Shown: piece by piece, positions 25,541 through 34,549 of the stretch
Layout: the number at the start of each line of letters is the position of its first letter
How positions within the stretch are numbered: the first letter of the stretch is position 1
Source of the DNA: Rhabdonatronobacter sediminivivens
GTDB lineage: Bacteria; Pseudomonadota; Alphaproteobacteria; Rhodobacterales; Rhodobacteraceae
Reading direction: 5' to 3'
Length of the DNA stretch: 64,000 nt
Assembly: GCF_013415485.1 (NCBI RefSeq)
Contig: NZ_JACBXS010000006.1
Coordinates: 1 to 64,000, forward strand
Made by a program: the position numbers and the translations under genes
The notes under the pieces: generated by a model
Told to the model about the DNA's origin: nothing
Seen by the model: the letters and a program-made list of their open reading frames with translations, nothing else
Databases searched by the model: none

Positions 25541-26458
25541 ATGGCCAATGCTGTTTTCATCCAGAACCCGGACTCGATCTACGATGATCGTCCCGGGCTG
25601 GCCTATCACTTCCCGCGGTCATACTTGCGGCGGGTAAAGCGGACCGTGGGCGACTGGGTCATCTTCTATGAAGGCAAGCGCGGGGCGAAGGGATATGTCG
25701 GTATCCAGCGTGTGGCCTCGGTTGCACCCGATCCCGCGCGCGAGGACCATTTCTATGCGTTCCTGGATCTGTCAACCCGCTGGGATTTCGAGCGGATCGT
25801 GCCAAGGGCCGATCTGACGGGCAGCGCCTGGGAGGCCAGCTTGCGCGGCACCGACGGGCGGCCGATCACAGGCGGCGCCAATGCCGCGGCGGTGCGCCTG
25901 CTGAGCTTTGCCGAGTTCACCGCCATCGTCACCGCAGGGCTGGAACCGCTTCAAGCGCCCGAGGCCCTGCCGCGGGATCAGGCCGCGCACCAGCTCTCTG
26001 GCTTTGCCGAAGTGCAAGCCCCCTTCGGTGATGCCGCGCTGCGCCCCCTGCGACCCGAGGTTCTGGTTTCCCGCGCGGCGCGGGACGCGTCCTTTGCCCG
26101 GATGGTCAGGATGGCTTACAAGGGGCGCTGCGCCATCTCCGGGCTGGATTTGCGCAACGGCGGGGGCCGGGCCGAGGTGCAGGCGGCCCATATCCGCCCC
26201 GTGCATGCCGATGGTCCGGACACGGTGCAGAACGGCTTGGCGCTTTCGGGCACCGTGCACTGGATGTTTGACCGCGGATTGATCGCTGTCGGGGCGCGGC
26301 ATGAAATCCTGGTCTCGGACAACAAGGTCGCGCCGGATGTGCGCCAGCGTCTGATCTGCCCCGGCGGGCGGCTGCATCTGCCGGAAAACCCGCGTCATCA
26401 TCCGCACCCTGAATTTCTGCGCTGGCACCGTGAAAACGTGTTCGGCGCCGCCGCCTGA
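25541..26458 (+). CDS. HNH endonuclease with an N-terminal EVE/PUA-like domain
   Basis: This 305-residue protein has a C-terminal HNH nuclease core (GRCAISGLDLRNG, AEVQAAHIRPVHADG, NGLALSGTVHWMFDRGL). The His pairs and NGL block are typical of the HNH_2 type. The N-terminal half (YHFPRSYLRRVKRTVGDWVI, YVGIQRV) resembles EVE/PUA-like modified-base-reading domains. That pairing suggests modification-dependent restriction of foreign DNA, but this is inference. No methyltransferase is adjacent. The ATG at 25541 is preferred to a TTG at 25505. Its stop abuts the convergent comM stop. Confidence 0.8.
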   Translation: MANAVFIQNPDSIYDDRPGLAYHFPRSYLRRVKRTVGDWVIFYEGKRGAKGYVGIQRVASVAPDPAREDHFYAFLDLSTRWDFERIVPRADLTGSAWEASLRGTDGRPITGGANAAAVRLLSFAEFTAIVTAGLEPLQAPEALPRDQAAHQLSGFAEVQAPFGDAALRPLRPEVLVSRAARDASFARMVRMAYKGRCAISGLDLRNGGGRAEVQAAHIRPVHADGPDTVQNGLALSGTVHWMFDRGLIAVGARHEILVSDNKVAPDVRQRLICPGGRLHLPENPRHHPHPEFLRWHRENVFGAAA

Positions 26459-27982
26459 TCAGGTTGTGACGCGCTTTTCGCTGGTCAGCAGCCGATAGCT
26501 GACGGCTTCGGCCACATGGGGTTGGCGGACATCGGGCGCCCCGTCCAGATCGGCGATGGTGCGCGCCACGCGCAGGACCCGGTGATAGCCGCGCGCGCTC
26601 AGCCCGAAACGCTCGGCGACGCGCGCGATCAGGGCGCGGCCCTCGGCGTCCGGGGTGGCGATGTCTTCCAGCAGCGCGCCTTCGGCATCGGCGTTCACGC
26701 GCACCCGGTCATGGCCGCCAAAACGGTCGCTCTGCATCCGGCGCGCGGCCGCCACCCGGGCGGCGACGCTGGCCGAGGCCTCGCCCGCTTGCGGCAGGTC
26801 CAGATCGGCCCAGGCCACGGGCGGAACCTCGACCCGCAGGTCGAAACGGTCCATCAGCGGGCCAGAGATGCGGCCCATGTAATCCTCGCCGCAGGCCGGC
26901 GCGCGCCCGCAGGCCCGGCCGGGTTCGGTCAGATAGCCACATTTGCACGGGTTGGCCGCCGCCACCAGCAGGAACCGGCAGGGGTAGCGGATATGGGCAT
27001 TGGCGCGGGCGACCATGACCTCGCCGGTTTCGATGGGCTGGCGCAGGGTTTCCAGCACCTGGCGGGGAAATTCCGGGAATTCATCCAGGAACAGCACGCC
27101 ATTATGGGCCAGGCTGATCTCACCCGGCTTGGCCCCGCGCCCACCGCCCACGATGGCGGCAACCGACGCCGTGTGATGGGGTTCGCGGAACGGACGGCTG
27201 CGGGAGATGCCGCCCTCATCCAGCAACCCTGCAACGGATTGCACCATCGAGGTTTCCAGCGCCTCGATCGGGGTCAGCGGCGGCAGGATGCCGGGCAGCC
27301 GGGCGGCCAGCATGGATTTGCCGGACCCCGGTGCGCCGACCATCAGCATATGGTGGCGCCCGGCGGCGGCGATTTCCAGGGCGCGTTTGGCGCGCTCCTG
27401 GCCCTTGACGTCGAACAGGTCCCGCAAGTGTGCGTCCTTGTGCACCTCGCCGGGGCGGGCGGGGGCCAGGGGGGCCTGGCCGCTGAAATGGCGGATCACA
27501 TCAATCAGGCTGCCCGGCGCCAGCACGCGGGCGGCATCGACCCAGGCGGCCTCGGCCCCGCATGCGGCGGGGCACAGAAGCGTGCGCCCATCGGCGGCGG
27601 CGGCCATGGCGGCGGGCAGGGCACCGGCCACGGGCAGCAGCGCGCCGTCCAGCGACAACTCGCCCAGGGCCAGGGTTTCAGCGGCGTCACTGGCGGGAAT
27701 GATCTCCAGCGCTGCCAGCAGGGACAGGGCAATCGGCAGGTCGAAATGCGACCCTTCCTTGGGCATCCCGGCGGGCGACAGGTTCACGGTGATCCGCTTG
27801 GACGGCAGCGCAATGGACAGCGCCGCGAGCGCGGCGCGCACCCGCTCGCGCGCTTCGGACACGGCCTTGTCCGGCAGGCCGACGATATGGAACGCCGGCA
27901 GCCCCGCCGACAGCGCGCATTGCGCTTCGACAGGGCGCGCCTCGACCCCTTCGAAGGCGACGGTATGGGCCCGCGCGACCAT
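26459..27982 (-). CDS. comM: YifB/ComM family Mg-chelatase-like AAA+ ATPase
   Basis: The protein has 507 residues. An N-terminal Lon-protease-like fold comes first (FHIVGLPDKAVSEARERV). The AAA+ core has Walker A GAPGSGKS and Walker B LFLDEFPEFPRQVLE. A C-terminal Mg-chelatase region contains NPCKCGYL and SARGYHRVLRVARTIADLDG. ComM is a helicase that promotes branch migration during natural transformation. The gene is convergent with the HNH gene with no spacer between stop codons. Confidence 0.93.
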   Translation of the reverse strand: MVARAHTVAFEGVEARPVEAQCALSAGLPAFHIVGLPDKAVSEARERVRAALAALSIALPSKRITVNLSPAGMPKEGSHFDLPIALSLLAALEIIPASDAAETLALGELSLDGALLPVAGALPAAMAAAADGRTLLCPAACGAEAAWVDAARVLAPGSLIDVIRHFSGQAPLAPARPGEVHKDAHLRDLFDVKGQERAKRALEIAAAGRHHMLMVGAPGSGKSMLAARLPGILPPLTPIEALETSMVQSVAGLLDEGGISRSRPFREPHHTASVAAIVGGGRGAKPGEISLAHNGVLFLDEFPEFPRQVLETLRQPIETGEVMVARANAHIRYPCRFLLVAAANPCKCGYLTEPGRACGRAPACGEDYMGRISGPLMDRFDLRVEVPPVAWADLDLPQAGEASASVAARVAAARRMQSDRFGGHDRVRVNADAEGALLEDIATPDAEGRALIARVAERFGLSARGYHRVLRVARTIADLDGAPDVRQPHVAEAVSYRLLTSEKRVTT

Positions 27983-28106
27983 GGATCACCCCTGTAACAT
28001 CGGTTTGGTTAACGCATGACCGACAGGTGTTTAGGAATGGTTAACAAAGCCGGATGCTTGCCGGATGGGCCGCGCGGGTTATCTGAGGGCTCGAAAGGAG
28101 ACCTCT

Positions 28107-28658
28107 ATGTCGGAACTTACCCTGCTGGGGCTGTGCGGCTCCCTGCGCCGCGAGTCGTTCAACCGCAAGTTGATGCACGAGGCGGCCGGCGCCTTTGGCG
28201 GGCGCTTCGTCGAAGGCGACCTGCGTTTTCCGCTGTTTGATCAGGATCTGGAGTCCGCCGAAGGCATCCCGCAGCCGGTGGCCGCCCTGGCCGGGCAGAT
28301 CGCCGCCGCCGATGCCGTGGTCATCGCCTGCCCGGAATACAACAAGGCCCCGCCGGGGGCGTTGAAGAACGCGCTGGACTGGGTCAGCCGGGTGAAGGGA
28401 AACCCCTGGAAGGACAAGCCGGTGGCGATTGTCTCGGCCACGGGTGGGCGCGCCGGGGGCGAGCGGACACAATTCGCGCTGCGGCTGATGATGGTGCCCT
28501 TTCGCCCGCGCCTGCTGCAGGGGCCCGAGGTGCTGGTGGGGACGGCCTCGGACCAGTTCGATGAAGGTGGCAAGCTGGTGAACGAGATCAATCTTTCTGC
28601 CCTGAAGGATCTGATGGCCGCCCTGCGCACCGAGGCCGCGCGAGTGCCTGCCGCCTGA
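28107..28658 (+). CDS. NADPH-dependent FMN reductase family protein
   Basis: This 183-residue flavodoxin-fold protein has LCGSLRRESFNRKLM for phosphate binding and CPEYNKAPPGALKNALDWVS, the hallmark of the NADPH-dependent FMN/quinone/azo reductase family. It probably reduces quinones or flavins, limiting oxidative damage. The substrate cannot be told from sequence. The ATG has AAAGGAG at 6 nt and is clearly the start; the frame reaching 28065 is not. Confidence 0.88.
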   Translation: MSELTLLGLCGSLRRESFNRKLMHEAAGAFGGRFVEGDLRFPLFDQDLESAEGIPQPVAALAGQIAAADAVVIACPEYNKAPPGALKNALDWVSRVKGNPWKDKPVAIVSATGGRAGGERTQFALRLMMVPFRPRLLQGPEVLVGTASDQFDEGGKLVNEINLSALKDLMAALRTEAARVPAA

Positions 28659-28659
28659 T

Positions 28660-28671
28660 CCGGCGCGCCGG
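28660..28671. terminator. Short palindrome between convergent genes
   Basis: The 12-nt palindrome CCGGCGCGCCGG fills the 15-bp space between the FMN reductase stop and the convergent oxidoreductase stop. It may act as a weak bidirectional terminator. Confidence 0.3.
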
Positions 28672-28673
28672 GG

Positions 28674-29717
28674 TCAGAGGTTATCCGCCACCCGGAAGCC
28701 TTCAGGGATGCGCTCGGCCCCGTCCAGCACCAGATCGGCCATGACCTGTGCCAGCAGCGGTGCTACGGCAAAGCCGATCTTGAACCCGCCGTTGAAGATG
28801 AAATGACCCGGGCGCCCGGGCCATTCGCCCAGCATCGGCGCCCGGCTGCGGGCGCGCGGGCGCACCCCGGCCCAGCGTTCCAGCACCGGCGCACCGGCCA
28901 GTGCCGGGCAGATTGCGCGCGCGCGGTCCAGCAGCGCGTCGCATTGGGCGTCGGTGGTATCGGGGTGGTCAAACTCCCGCTCGCTGGTCGAACCGATGGC
29001 CACCGTCCCATCCGCATGGGGCACGATATGCAGCCCTTCGGCAAAGACCTGCGGGCTGTGCGGCGCGGCAAGGGCCAGCCGCAGCGCCTGGCCTTTCACG
29101 CCCGCCCCCATGCGCCGCCCCAGCGCGACGGACAGATCGCCCAGCCCTTCATGACCGTTCGCCCAAATGACCGGGCCGGCAGTCCGCGGTGCGGCCTCGG
29201 CCCTTTCGATCACCGTCCCGCCATGGGCGGTCACGGCACCCGCAAGCGCGCGAAGCGCCTGCCGCGGGTGCAGCCGGGCGCTGAGGGTGTCATGGATCAC
29301 CAGCCCGCTGGCGCTGTGCGGCACCAGCCCGCAGACGTCGGCGGCCGGACGAACGGACCAGCTTGCCTGCCCCTGCCACAGCGCCTGCGCCGATGTCGCC
29401 CGCGCGCGCGCCAGATCCGTGCCCTCGGGGGGAAGCGGTTGCAACCGGCCAAGCCGCGCATAGCCCGGATCCTGCCCCGAGGCCGCCGCCACCTCGGCCC
29501 AGAACCCTTCGGCCATGATCAGCGCATCGAACTGGAACGCCTTCTTCGGGTTCCAGTTCTCGGGCACATGGGGGGCCAGCGCGCCCACCAGCCCGCCGCT
29601 GGCCCCGGCGCCGATGTGGCGGCGTTCGACCACCTGCACCCGCGCCCCGCGCTGCGTGCAGACCCAGGCCAGCGCCAGGCCGAAGACCCCGCCGCCCATG
29701 ATTGTGACTGTGGCCAT
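28674..29717 (-). CDS. FAD-dependent oxidoreductase (DAO family), possibly an MnmC oxidoreductase partner
   Basis: This 347-residue DAO-family protein has an N-terminal dinucleotide site VTIMGGGVFGLALAWVCTQR and a C-terminal GVRPRARSRAPMLGEWPG / FNGGFKIGFAVAPLLAQVM region. It is divergent from a MnmD-type methyltransferase 58 bp away. In Escherichia coli the same two activities are fused in MnmC, where the DAO part removes carboxymethyl from cmnm5U34 of tRNA. ThiO/glycine oxidase or D-amino-acid dehydrogenase is an alternative reading. The ATG at 29717 has GGAG at 7 nt; another ATG lies 6 nt upstream. Confidence 0.78.
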   Translation of the reverse strand: MATVTIMGGGVFGLALAWVCTQRGARVQVVERRHIGAGASGGLVGALAPHVPENWNPKKAFQFDALIMAEGFWAEVAAASGQDPGYARLGRLQPLPPEGTDLARARATSAQALWQGQASWSVRPAADVCGLVPHSASGLVIHDTLSARLHPRQALRALAGAVTAHGGTVIERAEAAPRTAGPVIWANGHEGLGDLSVALGRRMGAGVKGQALRLALAAPHSPQVFAEGLHIVPHADGTVAIGSTSEREFDHPDTTDAQCDALLDRARAICPALAGAPVLERWAGVRPRARSRAPMLGEWPGRPGHFIFNGGFKIGFAVAPLLAQVMADLVLDGAERIPEGFRVADNL

Positions 29718-29775
29718 TGCCATTCTCCGTGCTGCCCGCCATGGTGCCCGCGACGGCTACTTAGGGCATGATGCA

Positions 29776-30435
29776 ATGGCTGACCAGCACGCGCGGGTGG
29801 AGTGGCGCGCGGGCGATGTGCCCGTGGCAACGGGGTTTGACGACCCCTATTTCAGCCTGCACGATGGCCTGGCCGAAACCCGCCATGTGTTTCTGGACGG
29901 CAACGGCCTGCCAGGGCGGTTGCGCCCGGGTTTCCATGTTGCCGAACTGGGCTTCGGCACGGGGCTGAACCTGCTGGCCACGCTGGCGGCGGCAGGCGAC
30001 TGCCCCGGCCCCATGCGCTACACCGCGTTCGAGGCGTTCCCCATGGCGCCCGCAGACATGGCGCGCGCCCTGGCGGTGTTTCCGGATCTGCCCGCAGCGC
30101 CCTTGCTGGCGCATTGGGGCGCCGGGCGGCGGCGGTTTGCACTCGGGGCGTTCGAGGTCGAGGTGATCATCGGGGACGCGCGCGAGAAGCTGCCCGGCTG
30201 GTCCGGGCGCGCCGATGCGTGGTTCCTGGACGGCTTCGCCCCGGCCCGGAACCCCGAACTGTGGGAGCCCGCGCTGCTGGCGCAGGTCGGTGCCCATACG
30301 GCGCGGGGCGGCAGTTTTGCCACCTATACCGCCGCCGGGGCGGTGCGCCGCGCCCTGGCGGCTGCCGGGTTCATGGTGGAGCGGGTCCCGGGCTTTGGCA
30401 ACAAGCGCCACATGAGCCGGGGGCGGATGCCATGA
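29776..30435 (+). CDS. mnmD: tRNA (5-methylaminomethyl-2-thiouridine)(34)-methyltransferase MnmD
   Basis: This 219-residue Rossmann-fold methyltransferase opens with WRAGDVPVATGFDDPYFS, typical of MnmC N-terminal and MnmD proteins. It carries the SAM motif AELGFGTGLNLL and DAWFLDGFAPARNPELW. It performs the last methylation of wobble uridine in Glu, Gln and Lys tRNAs. The C-terminal oxidoreductase of full MnmC is absent, but a DAO-family gene is divergent next door. Its stop overlaps the following gene (ATGA). Confidence 0.9.
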   Translation: MADQHARVEWRAGDVPVATGFDDPYFSLHDGLAETRHVFLDGNGLPGRLRPGFHVAELGFGTGLNLLATLAAAGDCPGPMRYTAFEAFPMAPADMARALAVFPDLPAAPLLAHWGAGRRRFALGAFEVEVIIGDAREKLPGWSGRADAWFLDGFAPARNPELWEPALLAQVGAHTARGGSFATYTAAGAVRRALAAAGFMVERVPGFGNKRHMSRGRMP

Positions 30436-31319
30436 CCCAGCGCATGCCCGCCGTTCAGAACACCACTCTGGGCATCTGGCTGATGGTGGCCACGACCCTT
30501 GTCTTTGCTCTGCAGGACGGTGTCTCGCGCCATCTGGCGACGGAATACAACGTGCTGATGGTGATCATGATCCGCTACTGGTTCTTTGCCGCCTTTGTGG
30601 TGGCCGTGGCCGCGCGGCAGGCGGGGGGCATCCGGCAGGCTGCGGCCACGCGCCAGCCCTGGCTGCAGATCGGGCGCGGGGTGCTGCTGGCGGGCGAGGT
30701 CTGCGTGATGGTCACGGCCTTTGTGCTGCTGGGTCTGACCGAAAGCCACGCGGTCTTCGCCGTCTATCCGCTGCTCATCGCCGCCCTGTCCGGCCCGTTG
30801 CTGGGTGAGCGGGTGGGCTGGCGGCGCTGGGCGGCCATAGGCGTGGGCTTTGTCGGCGTGCTGGTGATCCTGCAGCCGGGGTATGGTGTGTTCGATCCGG
30901 CGGCGCTGGTGCCGTTGCTGGCCGCCACCATGTTCGCGCTTTACGGGCTGCTGACCCGCTATGCCGCGCGGCAGGACAGCGCGGCGGTCAGTTTCTTCTG
31001 GACCGGAACCGTCGGCGCGGTGTTCATGACCGCCGTCGGCATCTGGTTCTGGGAACCGATGCGCGCCCCGGACTGGGGCTGGATGGCGGCGCTCTGCGTG
31101 ACCTCGGCCTTCAGTCACTGGCTGCTGATCAAGGCCTATGAAGTGGCCGAGGCCAGCGCCGTGCAGCCCTTTGCCTATCTGCAACTGCCCTTTGCCGCAG
31201 CACTTGGCATGGCGGTCTTTGGCGAAACCCTGCGCGCCAATGTGGCCATAGGTGCGGCGATCGTGGTGGGGGCGGGGCTGTTCACCCTGTGGCGGGCGCG
31301 CCAGCGCAAGGGCAGCTGA
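30432..31319 (+). CDS. EamA/DMT-family membrane transporter
   Basis: The protein has 295 residues with about ten helices in two EamA repeats. The first repeat holds LGLTESHAVFAVYPLLIA and the second ALGMAVFGETLRANVAIGAA. Members export amino acids, nucleobases or other small metabolites; this substrate is unknown. It overlaps mnmD by 4 bp, so it is co-transcribed with it. Confidence 0.9.
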   Translation: MTQRMPAVQNTTLGIWLMVATTLVFALQDGVSRHLATEYNVLMVIMIRYWFFAAFVVAVAARQAGGIRQAAATRQPWLQIGRGVLLAGEVCVMVTAFVLLGLTESHAVFAVYPLLIAALSGPLLGERVGWRRWAAIGVGFVGVLVILQPGYGVFDPAALVPLLAATMFALYGLLTRYAARQDSAAVSFFWTGTVGAVFMTAVGIWFWEPMRAPDWGWMAALCVTSAFSHWLLIKAYEVAEASAVQPFAYLQLPFAAALGMAVFGETLRANVAIGAAIVVGAGLFTLWRARQRKGS

Positions 31320-31398
31320 ACCCCGGTTGCGCACCGGGCGCGGCCACGGGGCGGGGCGTTTTGCGCCACCGTCCAGACGTCGCATGGAGCAGGAGAGG

Positions 31399-33393
31399 TC
31401 AGGAGCCGCGCAACAAGGCCTCCAGATTGATCGGCGCCGGTTCCCCGGCCAGTCTTGTGCGATAGACCACCAGCGATTCCGCCACCCGCATGATATAGTT
31501 GCGGGTTTCGGCAAAGGGGACGCTTTCCACCCAATCCACGATATCCACATCCCCGTTGCGCGGATCGCCCAGCCGGTCGATCCAGGCGCGGGGGCGGCCC
31601 GGCCCGGCATTGTATCCCGCCGCCACCAACGCCAGCGAGGGGCCGAATTCTTCGCGTAGCCCGCGCAGATAGGCCGCGCCCAGCCGGGCATTCAGCGCCG
31701 GGTCGGTGGTCAGGCTCGCCGGGTCGAAGCCCTCGATCCCCAATTCGCGTGCCATCATCTGGCCCGTGCCGGGCAGCACCTGCATCAGCCCGCGCGCATC
31801 GGCGTGGCTGACCACCGCCGGGTCGAACTCGCTCTCGCGCCGGGCGATTGCCATGACCAGATCGGCGGGCGCGGGCAGATCGACCGCTTCCAGCCCCGTC
31901 AGCGGAAAATAGGCGCGCGGCAGCACATGCCCCTTCTGCACGGCAATCTTGGCCACGTTCAGCGCCTTGTTGGGTTCCTCCAGGCCCAGCAGCAGATCGC
32001 CCAGCGCGCCCAGGTCATCGGCGCTGTCCAGTTGCCAGGCCAGGTGCAGGATCAGGCGGCGGGCTTCCAGCCAGTTGCCGGCATCGCGCAGCAGCAATGC
32101 GGCGGCCAGCAGGTCGGACCCGGCAAAACCGCTTTCCTGCCAGTGCGGATAGGTGGGGCCATTGGCCAGCGCGGGGTCCATGCCCAGCCCGGCGCGTTCG
32201 GCGGCAAGCTGGCCATAGAAGCTGGTGGTATGCTCGGCGGCATAGGCAAAGGCGGCCTCGGCGGCGCCGTGATCGCCCAGGGCCTCATGGGCCAGCCCCT
32301 CCCAATACCCGGCGCGGCCCAGGCTGATGGGGCTGGACACGCGGATGCGCAGGGCGCGGAAATGGCGCAGCGCATCCTCGGGGCGGTCCAGATGCCGCAG
32401 GGCGATGAACCCGGCCAGCCATTCCAGATCGGCGAATTGGGCGCCATCCTCCAGATGGTGCGGCGTGGCCAGCGCATAGGCGCGTTCGGCATCGCCCTCG
32501 CCCAGGGTTGTGCGCGTCAGAAAGATGCGCCAGCGGGCCCAGGCCTCGGGGGTGCCCAGCGCATCTGCCCCGGTGGCCGAGCGTTCGATCAGCAGATCAC
32601 CCGCGCTGTCGGTCAGTCCGGCATTCATGCGCCACTGAAACCGGTCATGGGCCAGGCCCGGGTCATCGGCCAGCGCCGCAGGGACCGCGTTGACCAGGGC
32701 GTTGACCCCCTGTGCATTGGCCTGCAGGCCCAGCCGCGCCTGCGCCAGCCGCGCCACCTCCGCCGGGACCCGCTCCAGCATCCGTTCGGCGGCTGATCCT
32801 GCCCCGCGCCACAGCAGCATGTCCAGCCGCGTGCCGTGCAGATCGGCCAGCGCCTCGCCGTGCCGCTCCAGAAGCTGTGCTTCCTGCCGGGCGTTCAGGC
32901 TGTGTTCCAGCCAGAGGCTGCGGGCCAGATCATCGGCCTCGGCGCCCGGGTCCAGCGCCTGCAGCAGCGCCATGGCCCCGGCTGCGCTCTGGGGGGTGCG
33001 GTCGGCGTAGAAACGGCGCACTTCGGCGGCGGGGGCATCCTCCAGCAAGGCCTCGGCGGCGCGCTGGATGGTGACCGGCAGCGGCCAATGCGCCATATCC
33101 GTCAGCCAGGCGTCAAACTCGGCCAGCGTCCCTTCGCCCGCGCGCAGCCGGAACCAATCCAGCAGATGCGTGGCTTCAGGCGGCACATCGGCGGTGCGCA
33201 GGCTGGCACGGGCTGCGTCCCAGTCGCCCCGTTGCCCCATGTCTAGCGCCAGTGCGGTCAGCCCCGCTGCGCGCGACGGCGGGGGGCGGTCCTGCGCCAC
33301 CAGCGGTGCGGCGGGCACCAGCCACAGCGCAACCAGAGCGATCAGACCGAAGCAGGCTGGACCCGGGCGCCATTGCAGGGGATTTCGCGGCAT
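31399..33393 (-). CDS. slt: Lytic murein transglycosylase (SLT family)
   Basis: This 664-residue periplasmic enzyme cleaves the MurNAc-GlcNAc bond in peptidoglycan. It has a signal peptide ending near APLVAQ, a long helical superhelix (about 45-500), and a C-terminal SLT domain. The catalytic Glu is in AIARRESEFDPAVVSHADAR, followed by GLMQVLPGTG and ALVAAGYNAGPGRP. The ATG at 33393 fits the signal peptide; a frame extending to 33594 does not. It is divergent from dapA. Confidence 0.93.
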   Translation of the reverse strand: MPRNPLQWRPGPACFGLIALVALWLVPAAPLVAQDRPPPSRAAGLTALALDMGQRGDWDAARASLRTADVPPEATHLLDWFRLRAGEGTLAEFDAWLTDMAHWPLPVTIQRAAEALLEDAPAAEVRRFYADRTPQSAAGAMALLQALDPGAEADDLARSLWLEHSLNARQEAQLLERHGEALADLHGTRLDMLLWRGAGSAAERMLERVPAEVARLAQARLGLQANAQGVNALVNAVPAALADDPGLAHDRFQWRMNAGLTDSAGDLLIERSATGADALGTPEAWARWRIFLTRTTLGEGDAERAYALATPHHLEDGAQFADLEWLAGFIALRHLDRPEDALRHFRALRIRVSSPISLGRAGYWEGLAHEALGDHGAAEAAFAYAAEHTTSFYGQLAAERAGLGMDPALANGPTYPHWQESGFAGSDLLAAALLLRDAGNWLEARRLILHLAWQLDSADDLGALGDLLLGLEEPNKALNVAKIAVQKGHVLPRAYFPLTGLEAVDLPAPADLVMAIARRESEFDPAVVSHADARGLMQVLPGTGQMMARELGIEGFDPASLTTDPALNARLGAAYLRGLREEFGPSLALVAAGYNAGPGRPRAWIDRLGDPRNGDVDIVDWVESVPFAETRNYIMRVAESLVVYRTRLAGEPAPINLEALLRGS

Positions 33394-33544
33394 GAGATTT
33401 CTTTCGGCTTGAAAACAGGACGCCACGAGTCTAAGCGCGCAGGCGTGGGCCGCAACACACAAAACAGACAGTCGCCGCCCGCAGGCGGAGCCGTGCCGCA
33501 AATGCCCGCTCCCCGCCCCCCCCACGCGCAGGAGGAGACGCGCC

Positions 33545-34420
33545 ATGATCAGAGGGTCCATGCCCGCACTTGTCACCCCGATGCAGGATGGCAAGGTCGA
33601 TTACAAGACCCTGCGCGATCTTGTCGAATGGCATGTTGCCGAAGGCAGCCACGGGGTTGTTCCCGTGGGGACAACCGGCGAAAGCCCCACTTTGAGCCAT
33701 GAAGAACATGAGCAGGTGATCGAGGAAGTGGTCGCCGCAGCTGCCGGGCGGATCTCGGTGATCGCCGGGGCCGGGTCCAACAACACGACCGAGGCGATCC
33801 GCTTCATGCGCCACGCCGAGGCGGTGGGCGCCGATGCCGCGCTGGTGGTGACCCCCTACTACAACAAGCCCACCCAGTCCGGGTTGATCGCGCATTTCCG
33901 CGCCGTTCATGATTGCTGCGCCCTGCCGATCATCATCTACAACATTCCGGGGCGGTCGGTGGTGGACATGACCCCCGAAACCATGGGCGAGCTGGCCCGC
34001 CTGCCGCGGATCATCGGCGTCAAGGATGCCACCGGCAAGCTGGAGCGTGTCAGCCAGCAGCGCGCCACCTGCGGGGCCGACTTCATCCAGGTCTCGGGCG
34101 AGGATGCCACCGCGCTGGGCTTCAACGCCCATGGCGGGGTGGGCTGCATTTCCGTCACCGCCAATGTGGCGCCGCGGCTTTGTGCCGAGTTTCAGGAGGC
34201 CACGCTGGCCGGCGATTACGCCACCGCGCTGGACTATCAGGACCGTCTGATGCCCCTGCACGAGGCGATCTTCATCGAACCGGGGCTGGTGGGGGCGAAA
34301 TACGCGCTCTCGCGGCTGGGCAAATGCAGTGATGAGGTGCGCCTGCCGCTGGTCGGCCTGACCGATCCCACCAAGGCACGGATTGACGCCGCCATGCGCC
34401 ATGCGGGGCTGCTGAACTGA
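33545..34420 (+). CDS. dapA: 4-hydroxy-tetrahydrodipicolinate synthase
   Basis: This 291-residue class I aldolase condenses pyruvate with aspartate semialdehyde on the way to diaminopimelate and lysine. It has the [14 protein letters not shown] and [12 protein letters not shown] motifs. IIYNIPGRS contains the active-site Tyr, and GVKDATG the Schiff-base Lys. GGAGGAG precedes the ATG. Pairing with a lytic transglycosylase across a 151-bp divergent gap joins two cell-wall functions. Confidence 0.96.
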   Translation: MIRGSMPALVTPMQDGKVDYKTLRDLVEWHVAEGSHGVVPVGTTGESPTLSHEEHEQVIEEVVAAAAGRISVIAGAGSNNTTEAIRFMRHAEAVGADAALVVTPYYNKPTQSGLIAHFRAVHDCCALPIIIYNIPGRSVVDMTPETMGELARLPRIIGVKDATGKLERVSQQRATCGADFIQVSGEDATALGFNAHGGVGCISVTANVAPRLCAEFQEATLAGDYATALDYQDRLMPLHEAIFIEPGLVGAKYALSRLGKCSDEVRLPLVGLTDPTKARIDAAMRHAGLLN

Positions 34421-34549
34421 CGATCATGCGGCGCGCTGGCCCTGTCGCCAACGCGCGCGCACGCAGCTGTCAGGGTTCAGGGGCGCGCTTTTCGTGACCC
34501 GCGCCCTGCTACCTGGCGTCACGGGATTTCCGGAGTGAAGGGGGCGCGC

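Noticed and set aside
23585-25609. Minus-strand frame of about 670 codons opposite the formate dehydrogenase alpha gene
   Set aside because: It is a compositional shadow; the plus-strand frame carries all cofactor motifs.
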